DNA from: Candidatus Leptovillus gracilis
Lineage (GTDB): Bacteria > Chloroflexota > Anaerolineae > Promineifilales > Promineifilaceae
Direction: 5' to 3'
DNA: 64,000 bases
Assembly (NCBI GenBank): GCA_016716065.1
Contig: JADJXA010000001.1
Coordinates: 124,001 to 188,000, forward strand
In this document: positions 54,002-62,162 of the stretch, piece by piece
Layout of the letters: each line of letters starts with the position of its first letter
Position numbering within the stretch: position 1 is the stretch's first letter
Notes under the pieces: generated by a model
Told to the model about the DNA's origin: nothing
Database searches by the model: none
Seen by the model: the letters and a program-made list of their open reading frames with translations, nothing else
Translations under genes and position numbers: made by a program

Positions 54002-54126
54002 AGTGTAGATTGTGAACGGTGAATGGTGAAGTGGGGGAAGGAACGGCCGTTTCCCCCTCCTGACTAACGACGAAAGATTGAAGATAAAAGATGGAATCCA
54101 TCACTAATCTTCAATCTTCAATCTTG
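54002..54126. repeat. Heptamer arrays upstream of the beta-galactosidase
   Basis: Units such as AGTGTAG, ATTGTGA, ACGGTGA, ATGGTGA, AGTGGGG (54002-54036) are followed by AAGATTG, AAGATAA, AAGATGG (about 54074-54094) and, facing them, AATCTTC, AATCTTC, AATCTTG (54106-54126). The last two groups are reverse complements, so the leader of the beta-galactosidase gene can form a stem ending ten bases before the ATG. Confidence 0.75.
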
Positions 54127-54928
54127 GATATTTTTATGAACAACCAACACCTCTACCAAAACGCTCGCATCTTCGGTCTGAACAAAGAACCCGGCCGCTG
54201 CACTCGTCCAGCTATCTCAACGCCGAATCCGCCCTGCGCGGAACCACGCCTTACGAACTCTCCCTGGATGGCAAATGGGCTTTTCACTTTGCGCCCAAAC
54301 CGGCGGAACGGCCGTCTACCTTCCACCTCCCATCCTTCGACGACAGCGCCTGGGACGCCATCCCCGTGCCCTCCAACTGGGAGCTGCAGGGCTACGGCGC
54401 GCCCATCTACGCCCCGGCCCACATGCCCAAAAGCCTGCGCCAAGACCACATGCCCAACATTGATCCGGACAACAACCCCGTCGGCTCCTTCCGACGCACC
54501 TTCACCGTGCCCGAAAATTGGGCCGGGCGCGAAATCATCTTGCACTTTGGCGGCGTCAGCTCCGCCTGCCTGGTGTGGGTCAACGGGCAGCAGGTCGGCT
54601 ACAGCCAGGACAGCATGTCGCCGGCCGAATTTCGCATCACCCCCTACGTGCAGCCCGGCGAAAACCTGCTGGCCGTGCTGGTCTACCGCTGGTCGGATGG
54701 CTCCTACCTGGAAAACCAGGACATGTGGTTCCTCTCCGGCATCTTCCGCAGCGTGAAGCTGCTGGCCCATCCGCCCACCCACATTCGCGATTTCACCGTC
54801 GCCACCGAATTTGACGCCGATTTCCGCGACGCCACCTTGCGCGTGCAGGTAGAACTGGCGCGGTGGGGTGGGGATGAACGGCCGTTTACCATCCAGTTAG
54901 AGCTTTTGCAAGAAAACACCAGCCCCCA

Positions 54929-54990
54929 CCCTAACCCTCTCCCAGTGGGAGAGGGAACCGGCTCCCTCTCCCACTGGGAGAGGGTTGGGG
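54929..54990. repeat. Large palindrome inserted in frame in the beta-galactosidase
   Basis: Arms 54929-54956 and 54963-54990 (28 bases, one mismatch). Each arm contains its own palindrome, CCCTCTCCCA-G-TGGGAGAGGG. In frame it is translated as SPHPNPLPVGEGTGSLSHW and ERVGERA, a peptide I know from many unrelated bacterial proteins as the product of a dispersed palindromic element. It lies in a domain linker of the GH2 enzyme. Confidence 0.85.
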
Positions 54991-56410
54991 AGAGAGCCGC
55001 CGTGACCAGCGAAAACTCAGTCCGGCTGCAAACGGCCGTATCCCAACCCCGCCACTGGACCGCCGAAACGCCCCATCTCTACCACCTGCTGCTCACCCTC
55101 CAAGACGAAGCCGGGCAGATTGTCGAAGTGCGCCACACGCGCGTCGGCTTCCGGCAGGTGGAAATTCGGGACAGGCAGTTGTGGGTCAACGGCCGTGCCA
55201 TCCTCCTCAAAGGCGTCAACCGCCACGATTTCGACCCCGCCACCGGCCACACCATGACCCTGGAACGCCTGCGCGAAGACCTGCACCGATGAAGCGCTTC
55301 AACATCAACGCCGTGCGCACTTCCCACTACCCCGACGACGAGCGCTTCTACGACCTGTGCGACGAGCTGGGCCTCTACGTCATGGACGAGGCCAACATCG
55401 AAACCCACGGCTACCGCGACGCCATGCGCGGCGACATGCAATGGCTGCCCGCCATGCAAGACCGCGTCGAGCGCCTGATCGCCCGCGACAAAAATCACCC
55501 CAGCGTCATCATCTGGTCGCTGGGCAACGAATCCAGCAGCGACGACAAATTCCGCCGCCTGACCGAGCGCGTGCATGAATTGGACGGCCGTCCCGTCCAT
55601 TATGAACAAGACTACACCGGCGAATACATGGACATTTTTTCGGCGATGTATGCCACGCCGCCGCAGTGGGAAGCTATCGCCCAGGGCGGCAGTTACCAAA
55701 CGCGCACCGCGCCGCTGCAATGGCAAACCGTCGGCGGCCCTAACACCACCGACAAGCCGTTGGTTCTCTGCGAATACGCCCACGCCATGGGCAACAGCGT
55801 CGGCAGCCTGCAAAAGTACATGGACCTGTTCGAGCGTTACCCGCAGTGCATCGGCGGTTTCATCTGGGACTTCGCCGACCAGGCCATTTTGCGCCACGAC
55901 GAGAACGGCCGTCCCCTCTGGCATCTCGGCGGCGATTTGGGCGACGAGTACAACTTCCTTATGTTCGGCTGCAACGGCATCTTCTTCGCCGACCGCACGC
56001 CCCACCCTGCCGCCTGGGAAGTGAAAAAGGTGTACCAACCCATCGCCCTGCACGCAGTGAATTTGGCCGCCGGGCAGGTGCGCCTGGTCAACAAAAACAT
56101 TTTTGCCGACTTATCTGGGCTGCAAATTGGCTGGCAGGTCATGGAAGATGGCGTGGTGGTCCAGGCGGGGGAAGTGGCGCCGCCGGAATGTGCGCCGGGC
56201 ACGGCCGTTCCCCTCCACCTCCCCTACACCCTGCCCAACGGCAAACCGGGCCGCGAATACCACCTGCTGGTCGAGTTTGTCCTGGCCGCCGCCGCGCCCT
56301 GGGCCGAAGTTGGGCACGTGGTCGCCTGGGAGCAGTTCGCCCTGCCCGTCCAGGCCGCCGCGCCGCGTTGGGTTGACCCATCCACCATGCCACCGCTTCA
56401 TCTTGGGACC

Positions 56411-56451
56411 GCAGGCGAGACGCCTGCGCTTTCTGCGGGCGGGACGCCCGC
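56411..56451. repeat. Twin-hairpin element inserted in frame in the beta-galactosidase
   Basis: GCAGGC-GAGAC-GCCTGC (56411-56427) followed by GCGGGC-GGGAC-GCCCGC (56435-56451), translated as AGETPALSAGGTPAL. The first hairpin is identical to 39145-39161. The second differs but keeps its pairing by compensatory changes. Confidence 0.75.
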
Positions 56452-56653
56452 GCTCCAGATTCGTGGGCAAAATCTCGCCGTTACCTTCAATCCGCAGAGC
56501 GGCGCGTTAGACAGCTTTGTCGCCGACGGCCGGGAATTGTTGGCCGCGCCGCTGGTCCCCAACCTGTGGCGCGCCCCGATTGACAACGACATCGCCGCGT
56601 TGGTTTTGTTCCCGCCGGCGCGTTATCTGGGCTACGGCCGTCAGCCCTGGCGC

Positions 56654-56686
56654 AGATTGGACAAATCTCCAAGATTTGTCCAATCT
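56654..56686. repeat. Doubly palindromic hairpin inserted in frame in the beta-galactosidase
   Basis: Arms AGATTGGACAAATCT (56654-56668) and AGATTTGTCCAATCT (56672-56686), loop CCA, a perfect stem. Compared with 35621-35653 two bases differ in each arm and all changes are compensatory. Translated as RLDKSPRFVQS. Confidence 0.8.
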
Positions 56687-57460
56687 TTCCAAGTTAGCCA
56701 GCCAGCCCCGGCAGTGGTGCGGGTGAAGGTGGCCTGGCGCATCAAACACGGCCGTTCACCCTTCACCGTTACCTACACCATCTTTGGCAGCGGCGATGTG
56801 GTGGTAGATGGCCGTTTCACCCCGGCGCGAGACATGGTGCGCTTCGGCATGATGTTGGACGTGGACGGCGCATTGGACCGCGTGACGTGGTTTGGGCGCG
56901 GCCCACACGAAAGCATGTGGGACCGGCAGTCTGGCGCGGCGGTGGGCCGCTACACCCTGCTGGTTGAGGACATGCCCCACAATTACGCCCGACCGCAAGA
57001 AAACGGCAACCGCAGCGACGTGCGATGGGCCACATTGACCGACGCTGCCGGGCATGGCCTGCTTATCGCCGATGCCGGGGGTACGCTGCTGAATTTTAGC
57101 GCCCGGCCGTATACCCAGGACGATCTGGCCGCCGCCGAACGCATCCACCACCTGCCGCGCCGCAAGAACGTGACGGTATGCGTAGATTACAAACAGGCTG
57201 GCGTCGGCGGCGATGTGCCCTCCGGCTGCCTGCCCCACCAGGAGTACCGCCTACTGAAAGGGCGTGAGTATCGCTATGCGTTCCGGTTACGGCCGTTCCA
57301 CCCCGGCGACACCGCAGCGCCTGACGCTGCCTGGAGTCTGGCAGAGATTCCCACCGTACCGCCGGTGGTGGCAAAAAAGGGGGGATGGAGAAAAACGGCC
57401 GCCCTCACCGCGGCTGCGGCGCTGGTTGTGGCCGTCCTCTGGCAGCGGCAAAGAAAAAAC

Positions 57461-57642
57461 GGCATGGTTCATCAAGCGAAACATCTTCTTTACAAATTTA
57501 CGCTGAATTGTCATGCTGAGCGGAGTCTTCGGAGCGAAGCATCCCGCTCCCAGCAGAGGAGGGGGATGCTTCGGGGGACCTCAGCATGACGCGCTTTCCT
57601 GCCAAATTTGTAAAGCACATATCCCCTGGAATGAACCATGCC
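57461..57642. mobile_element. MITE copy A (182 bp, 8-bp target duplication)
   Basis: A foldback element with terminal inverted repeats GGCATGGTTCAT / ATGAACCATGCC and internal paired blocks (TTTACAAATTT / AAATTTGTAAA, GTCATGCTGAG / CTCAGCATGAC, GAAGCATCCC / GGGATGCTTC). It is flanked by the perfect direct repeat GAAAAAAC (57453-57460 and 57643-57650). It encodes no transposase. The beta-galactosidase frame runs into it and stops inside at 57587-57589. A nearly identical copy lies at 61971-62154. Confidence 0.92.
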
Positions 57643-57705
57643 GAAAAAACGAATAGCAAATCAACAAATCGCCAATCCTTCGGCAAGCTCAGGACCAATC
57701 GTCAA

Positions 57706-60120
57706 TCACGCATACGCCAAACTTTCGCGCACGCTGATGCGGGTGGCAGCATGGGCCGGGACCAGCGAAGCCAGAAAAGCGATGGACAAAATGGCGACCA
57801 ACCAGATAGCCACGCCAACGGTGCTAAAGGCAAAATCCAGGTCCACTTTCAAAATGGTCTGACCGAGCAAATTGGACATTGGGCGGGCAACCACCAGGGC
57901 CAACGGCACAGCCATCAACCAACTCATCACCCCTTGCAGCACCCCTTCCATGATGAACATCGTCATGATGGTCGGCGACTGCGCGCCGATAGAACGCAGC
58001 ACGCCAATCTCCCGCGTGCGCTCGACCACGCTAATCCACAGCGACCCCATCAGACCAATGCCCCCAACGATGCCCATCACCAAAGCCAGGCCAAACAACA
58101 TGTTATTGACGATATTGAACTGATTATAAGCGGCCGTAGAGTCTTCGGCTTTGGTGCGGCTGAAAAAGGCGCTGGTTTCAATGCCCCGTGTTTTGAAGCG
58201 GTCATTCAGGGCAGCCATCATGTTGGCCGTGAAATCGGGGTTCTGATTGGTGGTGCGGATGACGATCTGGTTGGCGCGGTTTATTTTTTTCGTCACATCT
58301 ATCACCGCAGCCGCCGGGGCATACATCGGGTCGGTGGCGATGGGGTCAGAAGTGAGCGCCTGATGGGTTCCGATGACTTCCCAATCAGCCTGTCCCAGGT
58401 TGCCGAAATCAATGGTGATGACATCGCCAACATTCAGGTTGTTAAACTCGGCCGTATCCTGACTGATCACCACAACACGGCCGTTATCATCAGCGGAAAG
58501 CCAACGGCCGTTGACAATATAAGGTTCATACATCGTGCTGCCAGATGGAATGGCATAGACCTCTGCCCCCAATCCGGCCGTGTCCTGCACCCGCTCCCCT
58601 TGCCGCAAAACCGTTCCCGTCACCGTAAACCACGCTTCCGACCCGGCCACACCCGGCACACCGGCGACAATACTCTCCACCTGATCAGACCGCTGCAACC
58701 CCTGGAAAAAAATGCGTAAGTCGTACTGACGCCGACTCAGCTCATTTTCCAACGTGTAAGACATCGAGTTTGCCAGCGTCATCACCATCAGAAAGGTGGT
58801 CCCGGCCAGGATGAGGACCAACTGTGTCAGGACAAGCCGCCCTTTGCGACGGAACATATTGCCCAGAGCAATGGCATATGGCGACGGCAAAAAGCGCTCG
58901 CCCAACGCTTCCACCGCCTGGTCCAACCGGCTGCTGCCAAAATCGCCGCCAATGCCATAAGAGGCGATGGCTTCGCGCACGGTGATAGCCGCGCCGCTCA
59001 ACACCGGCCATAAAGCGGCCAAAACCGGGGCCAGCAGCGCCGCCAACACCTGGAAAAAGACAGCCCGCGTGGAAAACTGGAAGGTGTCGTAATCAATGTT
59101 AAACAAGGCCAGGAACCATTTACTACCCTGGTAGGCGGCGATCACACCGGTCGGCAGGGCCACCAGCAAAGCCAGGAAGCCATAAATCAGCACCCCGGCC
59201 ATAAACACCTGCACAATGATGTGCGACTGGCCACCAATAGCCTTAATCACGCCAATCTGGTCTGTTTGCTGGGTGATGATGGCTGTCATCGAATTGGCGA
59301 CAATGATCACGCTGATCAACAGCGAAATAACGGCCAGCACGCGCAAAACGACGGTGATACCCAACAAGAAGGCGCGCCCCCAATGTTCATCGGGGTCCTG
59401 ATAAATGCTGATGGCGATGCCAATGCCCTGCCGCGCCAGCCGATCCTTGATGGCCGCCGCCCGGTCACGGGCGTACTCTTTGCTGTACGGCTCTACCTGG
59501 ACCAGCAGTTGGGTGAACTGCCCTTGGGGAATGCCAAAACGGGCCAGCCCATCGGCGTCTACAAAGAAATAGGCGTTGCCGCCAAAATCGGGCGGGGGCA
59601 CAAAGGGGTGGCGGATTTTGCCGGTGATGGGCAGGGCGCGGTCGGTACCATCCACTTCAAAAATAACCGTGTCGCCGATGTCCAGGCCATAATAGTCGCT
59701 GGAAATGCGTTCGACGCCGATAGTGGCTCCCTGCGGCCACATGCCATCTTTAAGGACGAGCCAGTCGTAGAGCTGGTCTTCGTAATTGTCGCGCATGACG
59801 ACGGTGGCGCCTTGCCAACGGCCGTTTTCCTCTGTCTTATAACGCACCGATGTAATGTTTAAGACCTCAACGCCTGCCACGCCCTCAATCCTGGTCAGCG
59901 CTTGCGCCGTCTCCCGGTCAATCGCCCCACGCAGTACCAGATTGATATGCGACGGCGCGACTGACTGGTGCGAACTGTCCATACTAGACAACAACTGATC
60001 CACCAGGCCAAAAATCGTGCCAATGGCAAACACACCGGCGGCGATGCTCAACACCGCCAGCAAAGTGCGCGCTTTGTGCTGCCAAATGTCGGCCCAGACT
60101 TTGTACCAGATAACGCTCAT
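57706..60120 (-). CDS. ABC transporter permease, duplicated FtsX type
   Basis: An 804-residue permease with two FtsX/MacB-type halves. An N-terminal helix (KARTLLAVLSIAAGVFAIGTI) and a soluble domain (about 40-255, MacB_PCD-like) precede three helices at about 265-390. A fifth helix near 430 (LVLTQLVLILAGTTFLMVM), a second soluble domain, and three final helices (ending GVAIWLVAILSIAFLASLVP) complete the LolC/YknZ-like plan. The ATPase gene lies directly upstream on the same strand. These pairs export lipids, lipoproteins or peptides, or transmit signals across the membrane; the substrate is unknown. Spacer 60121-60189 is a heptamer array. Confidence 0.9.
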   Translation of the reverse strand: MSVIWYKVWADIWQHKARTLLAVLSIAAGVFAIGTIFGLVDQLLSSMDSSHQSVAPSHINLVLRGAIDRETAQALTRIEGVAGVEVLNITSVRYKTEENGRWQGATVVMRDNYEDQLYDWLVLKDGMWPQGATIGVERISSDYYGLDIGDTVIFEVDGTDRALPITGKIRHPFVPPPDFGGNAYFFVDADGLARFGIPQGQFTQLLVQVEPYSKEYARDRAAAIKDRLARQGIGIAISIYQDPDEHWGRAFLLGITVVLRVLAVISLLISVIIVANSMTAIITQQTDQIGVIKAIGGQSHIIVQVFMAGVLIYGFLALLVALPTGVIAAYQGSKWFLALFNIDYDTFQFSTRAVFFQVLAALLAPVLAALWPVLSGAAITVREAIASYGIGGDFGSSRLDQAVEALGERFLPSPYAIALGNMFRRKGRLVLTQLVLILAGTTFLMVMTLANSMSYTLENELSRRQYDLRIFFQGLQRSDQVESIVAGVPGVAGSEAWFTVTGTVLRQGERVQDTAGLGAEVYAIPSGSTMYEPYIVNGRWLSADDNGRVVVISQDTAEFNNLNVGDVITIDFGNLGQADWEVIGTHQALTSDPIATDPMYAPAAAVIDVTKKINRANQIVIRTTNQNPDFTANMMAALNDRFKTRGIETSAFFSRTKAEDSTAAYNQFNIVNNMLFGLALVMGIVGGIGLMGSLWISVVERTREIGVLRSIGAQSPTIMTMFIMEGVLQGVMSWLMAVPLALVVARPMSNLLGQTILKVDLDFAFSTVGVAIWLVAILSIAFLASLVPAHAATRISVRESLAYA

Positions 60121-60123
60121 AAG

Positions 60124-60216
60124 AGTGGATAGTTGTTAGTTTGGAGTTGTTAGTTGGGAGTTGGGAGTGAAAGCGTTCTTCACTATCCACTAGCCACTAA
60201 CAACTACCAACTGCTG
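60124..60216. repeat. Facing heptamer arrays between permease and ATPase genes
   Basis: Left units AGTGGAT, AGTTGTT, AGTTTGG, AGTTGTT, AGTTGGG, AGTTGGG (60124-60165); right units ACTATCC, ACTAGCC, ACTAACA, ACTACCA, ACTGCTG (60182-60216). The two sides are reverse complements in style. The last residues of the ATPase (QLVVVSG) and its TAG stop (60190-60192) are encoded by the right array. Confidence 0.8.
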
Positions 60217-60936
60217 CTGCACTTTGTCGCTGAAGATCAGGCCGTCACGGATCTCGATGGTGCGCGGCAGGCGGGCTGCCAGACTGCGGCTGTGGGTGAC
60301 CATGACCATTGTTTTGCCCTGGTCTACCAGGGTGGTAAAGAGTTGGAATACATCTTCAGATGTTTGTGTATCCAGGTTGCCGGTTGGCTCGTCGGCCACC
60401 AGCAGGGGTGGGTCGTTGGCCAGGGCGCGGGCGATGGCCGCCCGCTGCTGCTGCCCGCCGGAGACCTGTGATGGCAGTTTACGAGCCTGATCGGCCAGCC
60501 CGACGGTGTCCAGCAGGTGCATCGCTCGTTCGCGCCGCTGTTTGGGCGGCAGTTTTTTTATGAAATCCATCGGCAGGACGACGTTTTGCAGTATGTTGAG
60601 CGCCGGTAAAAGTTGGAAAAATTGGAAGATAATGCCCATATGTTCGCCACGCCAGGCGGCCAGTTGGTTTTCGCTCAGGGTATGCACCGGCTGCCCGGTG
60701 ACAATCACTTCTCCCTCGGTAGGATGGTCTATGCCGGTGATCATGTTCAGTAGGGTGGATTTGCCGTTGCCGGATGGCCCGACGATGCAAACAAATTCGC
60801 CCGGCTGCACGCTGACGCTGACGCCTTTTAACACGGTGATCTGCGTATCGCCTACGGGGAAGCGTTTAATGACGTTGCGCACATCAATAATGGGGGGCGT
60901 CCCATTAGGGGAAAATGGATTGTTGTTCACACTCAT
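60190..60936 (-). CDS. ABC transporter ATP-binding protein (LolD/MacB type)
   Basis: A 248-residue ATPase: Walker A GPSGNGKSTLLNM (Asn in place of the usual Ser), Q loop FQFFQLLPALN, signature QVSGGQQQRAAIARAL, Walker B LLVADEPTGNLD and H loop MVTHSRSL. It belongs to the LolD/YknY group that works with FtsX-type permeases, here the gene just downstream. The C-terminal seven residues come from a heptamer array. Confidence 0.92.
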   Translation of the reverse strand: MSVNNNPFSPNGTPPIIDVRNVIKRFPVGDTQITVLKGVSVSVQPGEFVCIVGPSGNGKSTLLNMITGIDHPTEGEVIVTGQPVHTLSENQLAAWRGEHMGIIFQFFQLLPALNILQNVVLPMDFIKKLPPKQRRERAMHLLDTVGLADQARKLPSQVSGGQQQRAAIARALANDPPLLVADEPTGNLDTQTSEDVFQLFTTLVDQGKTMVMVTHSRSLAARLPRTIEIRDGLIFSDKVQQQLVVVSG

Positions 60937-61072
60937 GAAGTCACTTCTTCAGGCCAGGATTTATATGATATTGTTTGCTGCCAGGTAGTGTAACAACACC
61001 CGTGATAAAAATCACAAACAGGAGCGGATTCTTAGTAAGTGTTCAAAAAAGGGGACAAGGGAGAGGGGCCGT

Positions 61073-61327
61073 TTACTGGCAAACGGCCGTTTGCAGGGCA
61101 TGGATAAGGTGAACGGTGGTGATCGGTGCTTTGAGCGTGACCGTGCCAATTTTGACCACGGGAATGGCAAAGCGGTAACGGGCAAACAAATCGGCGTCCT
61201 GGGTGATGTCAATTTCCTGGAGACGATGGGGGTAGACGGCCGTTAACCGCGCCAATTCGGTCTTCACCGCCTCACACAAGCCACACCCCTCTTTGGTATA
61301 CAACAGCACCATGAGCATATCAAGCAC
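61073..61327 (-). CDS. Glutaredoxin-family protein
   Basis: An 84-residue thioredoxin-fold protein of the DUF836 type: VLLYTKEGCGLCEAVKTEL (CxxC redox pair), DITQDADLFARYRFAIPVV (cis-Pro) and VTLKAPITTV. The GTG start at 61327 is supported by GAGGAAG a few bases upstream; ATGs at 61318 and 61312 are alternatives. Such proteins reduce or sense disulphides; the partner is unknown. Confidence 0.85.
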   Translation of the reverse strand: MLDMLMVLLYTKEGCGLCEAVKTELARLTAVYPHRLQEIDITQDADLFARYRFAIPVVKIGTVTLKAPITTVHLIHALQTAVCQ

Positions 61328-61361
61328 TCGACTTCCTCACCATCCATGACAACCGGTTGGG

Positions 61362-61613
61362 TTAAAAGGGTAGAGAACGAATGCGATTTATCCATTCCAC
61401 TGGTTCGCTTGCGAACCAGATAAGAAACAACTCTTCCGCTACTTGAGCAACCGGCAATTTTTGCGAAACAATAAGGATACCGGGGCTGTTTTCCATCAAA
61501 ATGAATTGACCAAAGTGTCTGGGCATTGTCTTTCGATCGACCGGATTTTCATGTCGAAGCCAACTGCATTTGCCGCCGGGCTTTTGCCAGCTTACGCGCA
61601 AAAGCCGGGTCAC
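61362..61613 (-). pseudogene. DUF5615 toxin remnant lacking its N-terminal half
   Basis: The last 55 residues (DRKTMPRHFGQFILMENSPG, VSQKLPVAQVAEELFLIWFA, EPVEWINRIRSLPF) match the C-terminal half of DUF5615 PIN-like toxins. The N-terminal half, which carries the first acidic active-site residues and usually starts where the antitoxin ends, is missing: the frame upstream of DRKTMP is merely the antitoxin gene read in another frame. An internal deletion of roughly 120-150 bases at about 61545-61551 would explain this. The remnant is probably inactive. Confidence 0.8.
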
Positions 61614-61863
61614 TTACCGTCTGCTTAAAGGCTTTAGATTCAGCTTCTACCTGGCGCAAATAGCTGTTAATGTCCGGGCGATTACTTAAATAATAAGTGA
61701 TTGCCCCATACACTTGCTCGAGGGAAAGTACCGGAAAGCATTCAGCAGCAATCGTTTCAGGCGATAATCCATCTAAGAAAGCAAAGAGTACAGATTCCAG
61801 CGAAACACGAGAACCAGAGATCCAATAGCCTAGATCATTTTGCTCAACATATAATTTATTCAT
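61549..61863 (-). CDS. DUF433 antitoxin
   Basis: A 104-residue DUF433 protein (YVEQNDLGYWISGSRVSLES, GLSPETIAAECFPVLSLEQVY, AITYYLSNRPDINSYL), a winged-helix-like antitoxin normally paired with DUF5615. The full domain is intact. ATG 61863 starts the conserved part; an in-frame GTG at 61875 is possible. The gene overlaps the remnant of its toxin. A MITE lies about 110 bases upstream. Confidence 0.85.
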   Translation of the reverse strand: MNKLYVEQNDLGYWISGSRVSLESVLFAFLDGLSPETIAAECFPVLSLEQVYGAITYYLSNRPDINSYLRQVEAESKAFKQTVSDPAFARKLAKARRQMQLAST

Positions 61864-61970
61864 AGCTCGCGTCACAGCTTCTCAACATGCAATACAGTGA
61901 ACCATAGATTGCCTGAGACAGTCAATGCAGCCACAACTATTTGCGGCGTACTGAATCTTTACGGAAATGT

Positions 61971-62154
61971 GGCATGGTTCATCAAGCGAAACATCTTCTT
62001 TACAAATTTACGCTGAATTGTCATGCTGAGCGGAGTCTTCGGAGCGAAGCATCCCGCTCCCAGCAGAGAGGAGGGGGATGCTTCGGGGGACCTCAGCATG
62101 ACGCGCTTTCTTGCCAAATTTGTAAAGCACATATCGCCTGGAATAAACCATGCC
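61971..62154. mobile_element. MITE copy B (184 bp, 8-bp target duplication)
   Basis: The same foldback element as copy A, with ends GGCATGGTTCAT and ATAAACCATGCC (one mismatch). It is flanked by the perfect direct repeat GGAAATGT (61963-61970 and 62155-62162), which differs from that of copy A. It inserted directly next to the ctaB stop codon (62163-62165) on the downstream side and upstream of the DUF433 gene. Confidence 0.92.
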
Positions 62155-62162
62155 GGAAATGT

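Larger units (their letters stand above)
54136..57589 (+). pseudogene. lacZ: GH2 beta-galactosidase gene with two frameshifts and four inserted repeats
   Basis: A gene for a protein of about 1150 residues in three frames: 54136 to about 54195 (MNNQHLYQNARIFGLNKEP), about 54195-55292 (LHSSSYLNAESALRG, PVPSNWELQGYG, NRHDFDPATGHTM) and 55289-57589 (MKRFNINAVRTSHYPDD onward). One added base at each junction restores LacZ order. The catalytic residues are intact: HPSVIIWSLGNESSS (acid/base Glu) and LVLCEYAHAMGNS (nucleophile Glu). Palindromic inserts lie in frame at 54929-54990, 56411-56451 and 56654-56686, and a MITE (57461-57642) replaces the end. Unusually, a hydrophobic helix (AALTAAAALVVAVLW) sits near the C-terminus. 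It may be inactive, or intact if the frameshifts are errors. Confidence 0.88.

Noticed and set aside
57461..57642. Short protein-coding gene within the MITE
   Set aside because: Frames through both copies differ by indels and have no start signals; the element folds on itself and is non-coding.
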